A DNA stretch of 64,000 bases. Origin: Marinospirillum insulare DSM 21763 (GTDB taxonomy: Bacteria > Pseudomonadota > Gammaproteobacteria > Pseudomonadales > Halomonadaceae). The notes under the pieces were generated by a model. That model did not search any database. It saw nothing but the letters and a program-made list of their open reading frames with translations, and was not told the DNA's origin. A program made the position numbers and the translations under genes. Below are positions 8,921 through 17,952 of this stretch, piece after piece. The stretch covers positions 28,096 through 92,095 of the forward strand of contig NZ_JMLW01000011.1 in NCBI RefSeq assembly GCF_000686905.1, in the 5' to 3' direction. Positions within the stretch are counted from its first letter, which is position 1, and each line of letters starts with the position of its first letter.

Positions 8921-9658
8921 ATGAAAATAAACCAAGATAGCCATAGCACCCATATTTCACAAAAGTTTAACCAAGAACTAGAAGAAATACGCAGCCAGCT
9001 TTTAGAAATGGGTGGTCTAGTCGAGCAGCAAATTCATGATGCCATTCAATCCCTAACAGAGGGTGATACTCAGCTAGCCAAGGCTGTTTGTGAAAAAGAC
9101 CAAGAAGTGAACCAGCTACAACTCGATATAGACGAGCAGTGCACACAAATTCTTGCGCGCCGCCAACCAGCTGCATCTGACTTACGTTTAGTCTTAGCTG
9201 TTATTCGTGCCACAGCAGACTTAGAGCGTATGGGGGATGAGTCAAGCAAGGTAGCTAAAGCCACTTTAAAACTAGCGGAAGAAGGTCATTCACCCAGAGG
9301 TTATATAGAAGCAAGGCACCTAGGAACGCTCGTTAGAAAAATGGTTCAGGATGTTCTGAATGCTTTTGCACGTTTTGATACCACTCAAGCCTTAGCAGTA
9401 TTGCATGAAGACAAGAATGTTGACCTAGAGTACCAGTCAGCTACCCGCTCACTGGTCACTTTTATGATGGAAGACCCACGAGCTATTTCACAAGTTATGA
9501 ACATTATGTGGGTACTCCGCTCACTAGAACGGATTGGTGACCATGCCAGCAACCTAGCAGAATATGTTATCTACCTAGTTGAAGGGCAGGATGTACGTTA
9601 TACCCAAACAGAAAAAATTGAGGCAGCACTCACTCGTCCCAAGCACTCAGAGAAGTAA
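8921..9658 (+). CDS. phoU: Phosphate signalling regulator PhoU
   Basis: Cytoplasmic helical protein that links the Pst transporter to PhoR and represses the Pho response when phosphate is plentiful. Two PhoU three-helix repeats are visible, each with its metal-site motif: LRLVLAVIRATADLERMGDESSKVAK near residue 95 and VMNIMWVLRSLERIGDHASNLAE near residue 200. The 245-residue length is normal (E. coli 241). It closes the pst operon as in most proteobacteria. Confidence 0.95.
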   Translation: MKINQDSHSTHISQKFNQELEEIRSQLLEMGGLVEQQIHDAIQSLTEGDTQLAKAVCEKDQEVNQLQLDIDEQCTQILARRQPAASDLRLVLAVIRATADLERMGDESSKVAKATLKLAEEGHSPRGYIEARHLGTLVRKMVQDVLNAFARFDTTQALAVLHEDKNVDLEYQSATRSLVTFMMEDPRAISQVMNIMWVLRSLERIGDHASNLAEYVIYLVEGQDVRYTQTEKIEAALTRPKHSEK

Positions 9659-9727
9659 GCTGACATAAGCGCAGAAATAAGGTTAGAATCGAAATGACAC
9701 TAACCTCTTACTGTTGAAGGAATAACT

Positions 9728-10558
9728 ATGGTCAAGTTAAGGCTACTAGTTGTTGATGATGCCAAGTTTATTCGTGACCTGGTACAAAAAACCCTGCGTG
9801 CTGAATACCCAGAAATAGAGCTAATGGAAGCCTCTGATGGGCGTAAAGCGCAGGCAATCTTAGAGCGCAACAGCTTTGATATGATTTTATGTGACTGGGA
9901 AATGCCCGAGATGAGTGGCATAGAGCTGCTTGAGTGGGTACGCGCTCAAGAAAACATGCAAGAGCAGCCTTTTATTCTAGTCACCAGCCTAGACCAAAAA
10001 GAGCATGTAGTAGAAGCACTAAAAGCGGGCGTAAATGATTACGTTACCAAGCCTTTCTCTGCTGAACAGTTAATTAGCAAAGTAATGAAGCAGCTAATTA
10101 AATCTGGAAAAATCACCCGTGAAGAAGCCATGAACATGGGGCGCAAAGAGCGTATTTCATCAGCAGGCGGGGCTGAACTCCTCACAGGTGGTGGCAACCC
10201 CTTAGTTTCGGCAGCCAAAAAGCCAACGCCAGCAAGAAGAACACCCAAGGGCAAAGCAATTCTTTTGGTTGGCGAACAACGTATGACGGTACTAATTCGT
10301 GATATTAATAAACAAGAAGCACAGCTTCTAGGAAAGCTAAGTGAAGGCAAACCTTCTTTAGCAGAAGAGGTAACCCTTGGACTGGTTTTTGGTCGTGAAG
10401 AAAAAGCTATAAAAACCACTGTAAAAGCTTATATTTCTAGCTTGCAGCTAGCTGAGCGCAACCAACAAACAGATAAACTTAACCTAACCCTTCAGTTCCT
10501 ACCTCAAGATGCCGAAACCAGTGCTAAATTTGCAAAAATTCTAGCGCTTATGGGTTAG
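9728..10558 (+). CDS. Response regulator with an unassigned C-terminal domain
   Basis: Residues 5-125 are a CheY-type receiver with acidic pocket VVDDAKF, phospho-acceptor in MILCDWEMPEM (about residue 56) and the lysine in VTKPFSAEQ. A linker of about 50 residues leads to a C-terminal part (from about 175) that I do not recognise as a DNA-binding domain. A gene of this type sits between phoU and phoR in P. aeruginosa as well, so the context is conserved, but I know of no settled function. Its 3' end overlaps the convergent phoR by 18 bases. AAGGA lies upstream of the start. A role in phosphate signalling is suggested only by position. Confidence 0.85.
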   Translation: MVKLRLLVVDDAKFIRDLVQKTLRAEYPEIELMEASDGRKAQAILERNSFDMILCDWEMPEMSGIELLEWVRAQENMQEQPFILVTSLDQKEHVVEALKAGVNDYVTKPFSAEQLISKVMKQLIKSGKITREEAMNMGRKERISSAGGAELLTGGGNPLVSAAKKPTPARRTPKGKAILLVGEQRMTVLIRDINKQEAQLLGKLSEGKPSLAEEVTLGLVFGREEKAIKTTVKAYISSLQLAERNQQTDKLNLTLQFLPQDAETSAKFAKILALMG

Positions 10559-11842
10559 TTTAACTGTTTTATTTAAAGGGAAACAACAGGTAAAACTGCT
10601 GCCTATATCTGGCTGACTAGCCACTTCTAACTGCCCTTGATGGCGCAACATAACATGCTTAACTATGGCTAAACCTAAGCCGGTTCCGCCTGTACTGCTA
10701 GAGCGTCCTTTATCTATACGATAAAACCGCTCGGTTAAATGAGGTAAAAAAGCTGGGTCGATACCCTGCCCTTTATCTTCCACCTGAAAATAAGCTCCTT
10801 CTGTATTTTGATACCAACGTAAAGTAATGACTGTACCTGCTGGCGTATATTTCACGGCATTAAAAACCAAATTAGAAAACGCACTGCGTAATTCTTTTTC
10901 ACAACCATAAATCCCTAAAGATTCATCAACCTCTAAAAATAATGAGTGCTGTCCACTAGACAAGGCTTGAGCATCTGTTTGTATAGAGTTAATAAGCCTT
11001 GCCACCCTTAGCGGCTCTCTTCCCGCCTTAAAGTTACTGGTTTCTAGGCTAGAAAGGGTTAACAAATCTTCTACTAATTGCTGCATACGCAGTGATTGAC
11101 CACGCATTAGGGTTAACCCACGCTGCCACTTACTTGGCAGACTTTCAGCATGATCACTAAAGGTTTCTAAATAACCCGATAAAACCGTTAAGGGGGTGCG
11201 TAGCTCGTGAGACACATTGGCAATAAAATCTTGACGCATCACCTCTAAGCGCTGCATTTTAGTGACATCACGCACCAGTATTAGTCGCTCGTTACTACCA
11301 AAAAGGGTTACCTGAAACTCTAAACTGCGATCTTCATTTAAAGGTGAAGCAAGAGTCAAAGGGTCTTGGTACTGCTGGGACTCGTAGTAATCAACAAAAC
11401 TGGGTTCGCGTAATAAATGCGTAATGGGGTAACCAAGATCACTGGGAGAACGTAGACCTAGCAAAGCTTCTGCTGCAGTATTCCACCATTCCAGATTACC
11501 CTTGCCATCAATCATAACTACGCCATCGCGCAAAGCCTGGCTAGAGTCTTGAATACGATTTAAAATTTGCTTTAAGTGCAGCTGGCTAGACTGCTGGCGG
11601 CGTTGATAATGATAAATACCATCAAATACTTCACCCCAAATACCCTTGGCTTCTGGTGGCTCTTGGTCTGGTTGGGCTAACCAACGAGTCAGCCGCATTA
11701 GCTGCCAAAAATTCTTGGCTACAAAAACCAAAGCAGCTATAAACAAACCTAAAACTGCTTGATTAAAAAGCCAACCAGCTAGAAACCCTAAGAGCAGGTA
11801 AAGAACAAGCACTTTGACTTCTTTACGAAATAAACTAGTCAT
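10541..11842 (-). CDS. phoR: Phosphate regulon sensor histidine kinase PhoR
   Basis: Inner-membrane histidine kinase that phosphorylates PhoB during phosphate limitation. Two short membrane helices lie at residues 10-42 ([27 protein letters not shown]), followed by a charged linker, a PAS domain (residues 90-190, [20 protein letters not shown]), the H-box [15 protein letters not shown] and ATPase boxes [18 protein letters not shown] and [13 protein letters not shown] prefer ATG 11842, which overlaps the end of phoB by eight bases, over a GTG 27 bases upstream. Both lack a strong ribosome site, as expected for a translationally coupled gene. The absence of a large periplasmic domain is normal for PhoR, which senses through PstSCAB-PhoU. 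Confidence 0.93.
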   Translation of the reverse strand: MTSLFRKEVKVLVLYLLLGFLAGWLFNQAVLGLFIAALVFVAKNFWQLMRLTRWLAQPDQEPPEAKGIWGEVFDGIYHYQRRQQSSQLHLKQILNRIQDSSQALRDGVVMIDGKGNLEWWNTAAEALLGLRSPSDLGYPITHLLREPSFVDYYESQQYQDPLTLASPLNEDRSLEFQVTLFGSNERLILVRDVTKMQRLEVMRQDFIANVSHELRTPLTVLSGYLETFSDHAESLPSKWQRGLTLMRGQSLRMQQLVEDLLTLSSLETSNFKAGREPLRVARLINSIQTDAQALSSGQHSLFLEVDESLGIYGCEKELRSAFSNLVFNAVKYTPAGTVITLRWYQNTEGAYFQVEDKGQGIDPAFLPHLTERFYRIDKGRSSSTGGTGLGLAIVKHVMLRHQGQLEVASQPDIGSSFTCCFPLNKTVKLTHKR

Positions 11843-12524
11843 GGGTAGAAAAACGATAACCCGTTCCACGTACCGTCTGTATTAAGCCTTCGTGCTTAGG
11901 ACCTAAAGCTTTACGCAAACGGCGTATATGCACATCAACGGTACGGTCTTCAACATACACGCCACCACCCCACACCTGATCTAGCAACTGGTTACGAGTA
12001 AATGCCCGCTCTTGATGCGACATAAAAAATTGCAATAAACGAAACTCGGTTGGGCCAACTTCTAAAGGCTCATCAAAGGAAGTGACTCGGTGGCTCACAG
12101 GATCTAGACGCAAACCTTCTACTTCTACTGCTGCTTCCATAGCTAGGGGAGTTGTTCTTCTAAGTACCGCTTTTAAGCGTGCAACTAACTCACGGGTAGA
12201 AAAAGGCTTAGTCATATAATCATCAGCGCCAGCTTCTAGCCCCTGAATTTTATTGTCTTCTTCACTACGGGCAGTCAGCATAATGATGGGTATTTCAGCT
12301 GTTGCACTATCTCGCTTTAAACGCCGCGCTAACTCTATACCACTGGTGCCTGGCATCATCCAATCAAGAAGAATTAAGTCTGGATTACAATCAACAACTA
12401 GAGCATGAGCTGTTTGTGCATCGCCTGCTTCTAAACACTGGTAATCAGCCATTTCCAAAGCCATCACTAACATTTCTCGGATAGCGGCTTCATCATCAAC
12501 AATCAATATTGTTTTAGTGGTCAT
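11835..12524 (-). CDS. phoB: Phosphate regulon response regulator PhoB
   Basis: OmpR/PhoB-type transcription factor that binds Pho boxes when phosphorylated. The receiver domain (residues 5-120) has acidic pair DDE, phospho-acceptor in [10 protein letters not shown] (about residue 54) and MTKPFS. The winged-helix domain (130-229) has [13 protein letters not shown], the recognition segment [15 protein letters not shown] and RGTGYRF. The length of 229 equals E. coli PhoB. A Pho-box candidate 54 bases upstream suggests autoregulation of phoBR. Confidence 0.96.
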   Translation of the reverse strand: MTTKTILIVDDEAAIREMLVMALEMADYQCLEAGDAQTAHALVVDCNPDLILLDWMMPGTSGIELARRLKRDSATAEIPIIMLTARSEEDNKIQGLEAGADDYMTKPFSTRELVARLKAVLRRTTPLAMEAAVEVEGLRLDPVSHRVTSFDEPLEVGPTEFRLLQFFMSHQERAFTRNQLLDQVWGGGVYVEDRTVDVHIRRLRKALGPKHEGLIQTVRGTGYRFSTHD

Positions 12525-12577
12525 TGTCCTTCACTCTCTTAAGCTTGGTGCATTTTTTTCTAGCCTATTACAGCTGC

Positions 12578-12595
12578 ATGACAAAATGATGACAC
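12578..12595 (-). promoter_or_regulatory. PhoB box candidate upstream of phoB
   Basis: Read on the minus strand, GTGTCATCATTTTGTCAT matches the Pho-box consensus at 14 of 18 positions with both TGTCA half-sites present. It ends 54 bases before the phoB start and just upstream of the ubiA stop. Confidence 0.65.
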
Positions 12596-12601
12596 CCAAA
12601 C

Positions 12602-13468
12602 TTAAGCAACCCAGTAATCTATCACTAACAGAATAAACAAAACCATACCCGCATAATGATTGTTTAGAAATGCTCGCAAGCATGGCCCACGCTGACGGTG
12701 ACGAATTAACCACTGCTGCCAAATAAAAAAACCAGCCATGGCCAATAAGCCTAAATAAAAAATATTGCCACGTTCAAATGCTAAACCAGCTAGAGCTAAA
12801 AGCACTAGCGTCACCAGTTGAGTTACTCCTATGGCAAAACGGTCGTAATCACCAAAAAATACCGCAGTGGATTTAACACCAATTTTTAAGTCATCTTCTC
12901 TATCTTCCATAGCGTAGGCAGTGTCATAACCAACCGTCCAAACCAAGTTAGCAAAAAATATAAGCCAAAGTGCTGGGGGCAAACCATTCGTTTGAGCTGC
13001 AAAAGCCATAGGGATAGCCCAAGAGAAGGCTGCACCTAAAACCACTTGAGGAAAGTGGGTGTAACGCTTCATAAAGGGGTAGCTAGCCGCTAATAACAGA
13101 GCAATAGGCGCTAGCGTTAAAGTAAGCAGGTTAGTAAACAGCGTTAAAATAAACGAGATTAAAATTAAAACAATAAAAAGTACCAGCGCTTCTTTGGCGG
13201 TTACCCTGCCTGTTGCTAAAGGGCGTGTACAAGTACGCCTAACATGGCCATCTACTTTGCGATCTGCAAAGTCATTAATAACACAGCCAGCCGAACGCAT
13301 TAGCACTACACCTGCTACAAATATAAACAGCACTTTAATGTTTGGCACACCATCTGCCGCAAACCACAAGGCCCAAAGGGTTGGCCAAAGCACTAGATAA
13401 GTACCAATGGGGCGGTTCAGCCGAGTTAAGTCTATAAAGGCGGGAAGACGTTGATACCAGGGTGTCAT
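12602..13468 (-). CDS. ubiA: 4-hydroxybenzoate octaprenyltransferase UbiA
   Basis: Integral membrane prenyltransferase that attaches the polyprenyl tail to 4-hydroxybenzoate, the second step of ubiquinone synthesis. Both magnesium-diphosphate motifs are present: NDFADRKVD (about residue 70) and YDTAYAMEDREDD (about residue 190). About eight hydrophobic helices and 288 residues fit the family. It starts two bases after ubiC ends, so the two first steps of the pathway are coupled. The ubiC-ubiA-phoB order is the one found in Pseudomonas. Confidence 0.95.
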   Translation of the reverse strand: MTPWYQRLPAFIDLTRLNRPIGTYLVLWPTLWALWFAADGVPNIKVLFIFVAGVVLMRSAGCVINDFADRKVDGHVRRTCTRPLATGRVTAKEALVLFIVLILISFILTLFTNLLTLTLAPIALLLAASYPFMKRYTHFPQVVLGAAFSWAIPMAFAAQTNGLPPALWLIFFANLVWTVGYDTAYAMEDREDDLKIGVKSTAVFFGDYDRFAIGVTQLVTLVLLALAGLAFERGNIFYLGLLAMAGFFIWQQWLIRHRQRGPCLRAFLNNHYAGMVLFILLVIDYWVA

Positions 13469-13470
13469 AC

Positions 13471-14025
13471 TTATTGCGCTCCAGATAAAGCTAACTGTTT
13501 AGCCATAGGGTGCAAGAAATGCTCAGCCACTAGCAAGCGTAGGTTTTTTGCATAAAAACATGAAGCTCGACCCCATAAGCTAGGTGTAGAAAGCTGGTTA
13601 GGTGCGCAGAAAACAAAGGGACCACGTTTAATTAATGGGTCACTAAATAAAACCTGCCCTAAAGCTGTATTGCCCACTTGAGTTAAGCGACGACGCAAAC
13701 CACCTTGAGTATTTAAAGGCAGTACCGATCGAGCAAATACCCAAGGCTCACCATCGACCTCTAGCAATACCTCTCTCACCCAAGCTCGCTGCTTTATACA
13801 ACCCAGTAAAGCCACCTCGTTAGCTGGGGCAAGGATAACTTTTTCACTTAATACGCTAACTTTAAAGTCTTGCTGGGCATGGCTTTTTAACCTTAGAGTA
13901 AGCGAGCCTTTTTCTTGCAGCCAGCTACGCCAAGCGCCCGCGGGTGCACCCGTTAAATGGGCAGCCGGCAGCCAGTTTATTGAAGCAGTTTCGTTTGGCT
14001 GTTGCTTTAAGCTGGTAAGGGTCAT
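13471..14025 (-). CDS. ubiC: Chorismate lyase UbiC
   Basis: Converts chorismate to pyruvate and 4-hydroxybenzoate, the first committed ubiquinone step, in the cytoplasm. Recognised from the UbiC pattern: an N-terminal tryptophan-rich start, VREVLLEVDGEPWVFARSVLP with the conserved arginines, the small-residue loop LGQVLFSDPLIKRGPF and a C-terminal LLVAEHFL glutamate region. From ATG 14025 it has 184 residues (E. coli 165). Upstream GTG codons at 14073 and 14040 are also in frame, none with a good ribosome site, so the start is uncertain. It is divergent from the flavoprotein at 14086. Confidence 0.88.
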   Translation of the reverse strand: MTLTSLKQQPNETASINWLPAAHLTGAPAGAWRSWLQEKGSLTLRLKSHAQQDFKVSVLSEKVILAPANEVALLGCIKQRAWVREVLLEVDGEPWVFARSVLPLNTQGGLRRRLTQVGNTALGQVLFSDPLIKRGPFVFCAPNQLSTPSLWGRASCFYAKNLRLLVAEHFLHPMAKQLALSGAQ

Positions 14026-14085
14026 AAAAAACGCTAGCACTTTTCGGTCTATAATGGCTGCGAATTCTAACACAAGGATAGCTTT

Positions 14086-15264
14086 ATGCCTTCAACTCAA
14101 CCAACGCCGCCTCTGATTATTCTTGGTTCAGGTATGGCTGGCTATCAACTAGCAACAGAACTCAGGCGCTTAGGTGATGCTAGACCCATTACCCTGGTTA
14201 CAGAAGATTCAGCAGACTTCTACTCAAAGCCACTCTTATCAACTGCCTTAGCTAAAAAGCAACAGCCTGAACAGCTAGTTAGTGCCAGTGGGCAACAACA
14301 AGCTGAAAAACTACAACTGACTATCTTGCCCTTCACCCGGGTAACCGCTATACAACCTAATGAAAAACGCATCATTACTGCAGAACATACCCTAGACTAC
14401 CAAAGCCTTGTTATAGCTACAGGTGCTCGACCTAACCTACCGTCTATACCTTTAGCTGAAACCACACCTAAGAGCAAAGTGCTCTATACAGTCAATAGCT
14501 TAGAAGACTACCAAGAGTTACGGCAGCAACTAGCAACCAGCCCTAGCGTACTGATTATTGGTGGTGGCTTAATAGGTGTTGAAATGGCTCAAGATTTATT
14601 AGCAGCCAACTTTGATGTAACGCTCCTAGCAAGAAGTAATAGTTTATTAGATGAGCTAATTCCAGCCGAAGCAGCTGAGTTACTAGAAAAAAAGCTTAAA
14701 CAACAAGGGTTAAAGCTGTTTAAAAATACTTCTGCCACCCAAGTGACTCAACATAAACAAGCTTGGCAAGTGCACACAGACCAACAGCTAAAGCTAACAG
14801 CTCAAACTCTGATTTGTGCTACAGGCTTACACCCACGTATAAGAATTGCTTCAGAAGCAGGTATAGCGACTAACAAGGGCATTCTGGTTGATCAGCAATT
14901 AAAAACCAATATGCCTGATATTTATGCATTAGGTGACTGCGCGGAAATTACTGGCCTTAATTTAATGTATGTACAACCTATGATGGCCAGCGCTCGTGTT
15001 TTAGCTGCACGGCTAACGGGTGACTTAACAGCCAAGCTGAATCTACAAGCCTTACCTATTTTGATAAAAACTCCTAGCTGCCCAGTTGTTGCTGCACCGC
15101 CAGCCAAGTCTGCCGAGGGTAGTTGGCAGTATGAAAAAGAAGCGGATAGCTGTATAGCAGAGTTTAAATCTAACACTGGCCAGCTCTTAGGTTTTGCGCT
15201 GGTAGGCAAGGCTGTAAGGCAAAAAACACGCTTAACTAAAGCTTTACCTCCTTTAATTAGCTGA
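14086..15264 (+). CDS. FAD-dependent NAD(P)H oxidoreductase, rubredoxin reductase-like
   Basis: Cytoplasmic two-dinucleotide-binding flavoprotein of the rubredoxin/ferredoxin reductase group. The FAD-binding start is LIILGSGMAGYQLATEL, the NADH-binding fold is VLIIGGGLIGVEMAQDL (about residue 160), and the C-terminal FAD motif is NMPDIYALGDCAEI (about residue 280). It has 392 residues, as usual for RubB/AlkT. In Pseudomonas the rubredoxin reductase rubB lies near ubiC, which supports the assignment. No rubredoxin gene is seen here, so the electron acceptor must be encoded elsewhere or be different. Confidence 0.82.
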   Translation: MPSTQPTPPLIILGSGMAGYQLATELRRLGDARPITLVTEDSADFYSKPLLSTALAKKQQPEQLVSASGQQQAEKLQLTILPFTRVTAIQPNEKRIITAEHTLDYQSLVIATGARPNLPSIPLAETTPKSKVLYTVNSLEDYQELRQQLATSPSVLIIGGGLIGVEMAQDLLAANFDVTLLARSNSLLDELIPAEAAELLEKKLKQQGLKLFKNTSATQVTQHKQAWQVHTDQQLKLTAQTLICATGLHPRIRIASEAGIATNKGILVDQQLKTNMPDIYALGDCAEITGLNLMYVQPMMASARVLAARLTGDLTAKLNLQALPILIKTPSCPVVAAPPAKSAEGSWQYEKEADSCIAEFKSNTGQLLGFALVGKAVRQKTRLTKALPPLIS

Positions 15265-15357
15265 CTTTTTAAAACACTTGTTTTATTCTGCTGTTGCTTG
15301 GTATTTTTTCAGGTCACTGATTTTTATTCATGCTAACAACTCTGGACTCTAACAATA

Positions 15358-15720
15358 ATGCTCAAACTAAGATTTTTACTTTGGATGCTAGGTTTTTTAC
15401 TTAAACGTACTTGGCGTAAAGATGAAAAGTTTCGCCAAAAACTAGAAAAACAACCTTTAAACTTTTCAATTAAAACAGCAGATAACAAACTAGAGCGTTG
15501 TTTTTTCTTAGAGTCTAGCGGCATAACAACGGCTAAAGCGAGCAAAGAAGCGCTCGATATGACTCTAGCTTTTGGTACGCCTGTTCAAGCTTGGAGTACA
15601 CTCACTAATAAAGATAAGAATGCTTTTATGCGAGCTATTCAAGAAGGCGAAGTAAAGGTGGAAGGTGACTTTAAACTGCTTTTCCACCTACAAAGCCTTA
15701 TGAAACATCTAAAAATTTAA
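15358..15720 (+). CDS. SCP2 sterol-carrier-like small protein
   Basis: A 120-residue basic protein. Its second half resembles an SCP2 lipid-binding fold: LDMTLAFGTPVQAWSTLTNKD followed by GEVKVEGDFKLLFHLQSLMK, where the V-x-G-D loop is typical. An amphipathic, partly hydrophobic N-terminus (residues 1-16) could hold it at the membrane. SCP2 domains also occur in the ubiquinone accessory proteins UbiJ and UbiT, but there is no direct evidence that this protein belongs to that pathway. It ends exactly where the convergent gene at 15721 ends. Confidence 0.6.
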   Translation: MLKLRFLLWMLGFLLKRTWRKDEKFRQKLEKQPLNFSIKTADNKLERCFFLESSGITTAKASKEALDMTLAFGTPVQAWSTLTNKDKNAFMRAIQEGEVKVEGDFKLLFHLQSLMKHLKI

Positions 15721-15963
15721 CTAATCATCTGCTTCATCTTCACGCAGCTTGGCAAAACGTTCATCTGCCAAGCGCAATTCCTTCTGTTGTTGGTAGCGTC
15801 TTAACACCGCTATCACCAACGCCGCTGTTAACATTAACAATAAAACCACGAGCTGATAACTACCTGCCTGCCCTCGCCCTAAACTTGTTTCCAATAAAAA
15901 TATCGCTAATAAGCCTGCGGCTTGTGAAACTATTGCCCAAATACGCAGTCGATCATTAAACAT
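15721..15963 (-). CDS. Small membrane protein of unknown function
   Basis: Eighty residues from ATG 15963, chosen because AGGTG lies about nine bases upstream; an ATG 30 bases further up is less well placed. Two hydrophobic segments (IWAIVSQAAGLLAIFLL and YQLVVLLLMLTAALVIAVL) form a helical hairpin. The last 25 residues are highly charged (RRYQQQKELRLADERFAKL and an acidic end). No family is recognised. It is convergent with the SCP2-like gene. Confidence 0.6.
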   Translation of the reverse strand: MFNDRLRIWAIVSQAAGLLAIFLLETSLGRGQAGSYQLVVLLLMLTAALVIAVLRRYQQQKELRLADERFAKLREDEADD

Positions 15964-16064
15964 ACTATTTTCACCTGGCCTAAAAGATGACACTAGCTAG
16001 CAAACTAGCTAACCTTGTCCGTTAATTTTACCTAGCACTCTATCAGCAGAGGTTTTTTATCCTT

Positions 16065-16940
16065 ATGACGCGCCACTTATTTTTAACTTTATTAGCACTA
16101 ACATTTAGCCTGCTACTGAGTTTATCTAGCTACACCTTGGCAGAAAACACCCCGGCACAAAACACACCAAGCCAGCCAGCAGAAACCCAGTTAGAGTTAG
16201 AAGTTTTGCCCGCGCCAATCCAACACCTTAAAAACAAAGGGCTAGTTATTGTACGTGAATTTCCTGTGGGTGCAGCGCTTAAAGGTTGGGTCGTTAACTA
16301 TCAAGGCAAGGATATGATTGTTTACACCACTGCCGATGATGAATTTTTAATTAATGGGGTTTTACTCGATGCACAGGGTAATGATTTAACCGAAGGTCAC
16401 CAAAAAAGCTGGATACCACGCCCTAGCTGGGATGATTTAGCAACCAGCCACTTTATTACTGAACCTAGCCTAGCACCCGAGTCTACAGCTGGTGAATCCA
16501 CTATTTATATGTTTTACGATGCCAACTGCCCCTTCTGCCATCTAGCTTGGTTAGCCCTACAGCCCTACCGTGAAGCTGGGCTAGAAGTTCGCTGGATTCC
16601 TGTTGCCTACCTAAAGCCAGACAGCCGAGATAAGGCAGCGGCTATTTTAAGTACACCTAAAAACAAACAAGCTGAACACCTAAGAGCCAGTATGCAAGCT
16701 TTCAACACTGACACTCAAGACTTTAGCCAACCACCTAGCAACGAAAACAAACAGCAGCTACAAACAAATATGAATCTAATGCAGTCTTTAGGTATTAATG
16801 GCACACCTGGCTGGGTATGGCTAAACAAGGAAGGCAAAATGCAAACCCAAGCTGGCATGTTACGTCTACCCAAGCTACCTAACGTGACAGGGCTGCCCGC
16901 ACAAAAACATACTGAACCCACTTTAATGCGTTTTCGCTAA
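16065..16940 (+). CDS. dsbG: Periplasmic thiol:disulfide interchange protein, DsbG/DsbC type
   Basis: Signal peptide at residues 1-27 (FLTLLALTFSLLLSLSS ... TLAEN), a small dimerisation-like domain (residues 45-110) and a thioredoxin domain with active site CPFC in YDANCPFCHLAW (about residue 157) and cis-proline loop GINGTPGWVW. The architecture and 291-residue length fit DsbG rather than DsbA. It would keep periplasmic cysteines reduced or isomerise wrong disulfides. The next gene, a membrane TlpA-like reductase nine bases downstream, is a plausible electron partner. DsbC versus DsbG specificity is not decidable here. Confidence 0.82.
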   Translation: MTRHLFLTLLALTFSLLLSLSSYTLAENTPAQNTPSQPAETQLELEVLPAPIQHLKNKGLVIVREFPVGAALKGWVVNYQGKDMIVYTTADDEFLINGVLLDAQGNDLTEGHQKSWIPRPSWDDLATSHFITEPSLAPESTAGESTIYMFYDANCPFCHLAWLALQPYREAGLEVRWIPVAYLKPDSRDKAAAILSTPKNKQAEHLRASMQAFNTDTQDFSQPPSNENKQQLQTNMNLMQSLGINGTPGWVWLNKEGKMQTQAGMLRLPKLPNVTGLPAQKHTEPTLMRFR

Positions 16941-16949
16941 GACAAAACA

Positions 16950-17762
16950 ATGGAAGCTATTACTTTAGGGCCGCTTGTTCTACCCCTAAGCCGTTTACCT
17001 GGTTTAATTGCGCTTATTATTTTATTGGTAGGCAGTGAGCTACTGAACAAACGCTATTCAGGCTTAGCTCGCTGGGCTTGGCTAACGGCTCTAGTAGCTA
17101 CTTTGGGCTCTAGACTGATTTATGCTACTAGCACCCCTTCTGCTTATTTAAGTGAGCCTTGGACTTTACTGTATTTTTGGCAGCCTGGTTTTAGTGTTTG
17201 GGGTGCCATTTTATCTGCAGTTATTTTTACGGGTCTATATTTATACAAAAAGCCACAACTTTTACCTAGCAGCCTAACCACCCTAGGTATCGCCAGCATA
17301 GTCGGCTTAGCACTATTGCTACTTACGCCAGGAAATGATTTCACTAGAGAAAGCTTACCCACACAAACCTTTACTAATCTAGAAGGTGATGAATTAGCGC
17401 TGACTCAGTTTCAGGGCAAGCCCTTGGTTGTGAATATGTGGGCAACCTGGTGCCCACCCTGTCGACGTGAAATGCCCATGCTACAAAGTTTTGAAGGTGA
17501 CGACCGAGTACAGCTAATAATGATTAACCAAGGTGAAAGCCCGGTAGCAGTAGACCAGTTTTTACGCAGCCAAAACTTAAGTTTTAGCCAGGTATTAATT
17601 GATGTTCACCAAAAAGCAGGCAGAATCTTTAGAGCGCCCGGTTTACCCGCAACCGTGTTTTATAATGCCCAGGGTATACAAGTAGATAGGCACTTTGGAG
17701 AATTAAGCCGCGCACAAATAGAAAGGTTTATTCAGCAACAGGCATCCTTGCTAGACAAATAA
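16950..17762 (+). CDS. Membrane-anchored TlpA-type disulfide reductase
   Basis: The N-terminal 120 residues hold four hydrophobic segments and resemble the membrane part of Lgt-like proteins (LPGLIALIILLVGSELL, SVWGAILSAVIFTGLYLY). Residues 133-270 are a thioredoxin-like domain with VVNMWATWCPPCRREMPML (active site CPPC) and cis-proline loop GLPATVFY. The reductase domain would face the periplasm. Coupling to the DsbG-like gene nine bases upstream suggests a joint thiol pathway, for example cytochrome c maturation or repair of oxidised proteins; this is inference. Confidence 0.78.
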   Translation: MEAITLGPLVLPLSRLPGLIALIILLVGSELLNKRYSGLARWAWLTALVATLGSRLIYATSTPSAYLSEPWTLLYFWQPGFSVWGAILSAVIFTGLYLYKKPQLLPSSLTTLGIASIVGLALLLLTPGNDFTRESLPTQTFTNLEGDELALTQFQGKPLVVNMWATWCPPCRREMPMLQSFEGDDRVQLIMINQGESPVAVDQFLRSQNLSFSQVLIDVHQKAGRIFRAPGLPATVFYNAQGIQVDRHFGELSRAQIERFIQQQASLLDK

Positions 17763-17813
17763 TCACTAGCCCCCTACAATTCACAGCCTTGTAAATATAC
17801 TTTTACACACCAA

Positions 17814-17890
17814 GCGCTAGTAGCTCAGCTGGATAGAGTGTCGCCCTCCGAAGGCGAAGGTCGTGGGTTCGACTCCCGCCTAGCGCGCCA
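17814..17890 (+). tRNA. tRNA-Arg (anticodon CCG)
   Basis: A full cloverleaf of 77 nt including encoded CCA. Acceptor stem GCGCTAG pairs with CTAGCGC, the D arm is GCTCAGCTGGATAGAGT, the anticodon stem TCGCC/GGCGA encloses loop CTCCGAA (anticodon CCG), and the T arm is GTGGGTTCGACTCCCGC. It decodes CGG. Confidence 0.96.
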
Positions 17891-17924
17891 TTTAAAGCTG
17901 GCTAAATCACTAAAACTACCCGGA

Positions 17925-17950
17925 AGCCCTACATGATTAGGGCTTTTTGT
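17925..17950 (+). terminator. Intrinsic terminator after tRNA-Arg
   Basis: AGCCCT / AGGGCT stem with an eight-base loop and a TTTTTGTTTT tail, 35 bases after the tRNA. Confidence 0.75.
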
Positions 17951-17952
17951 TT

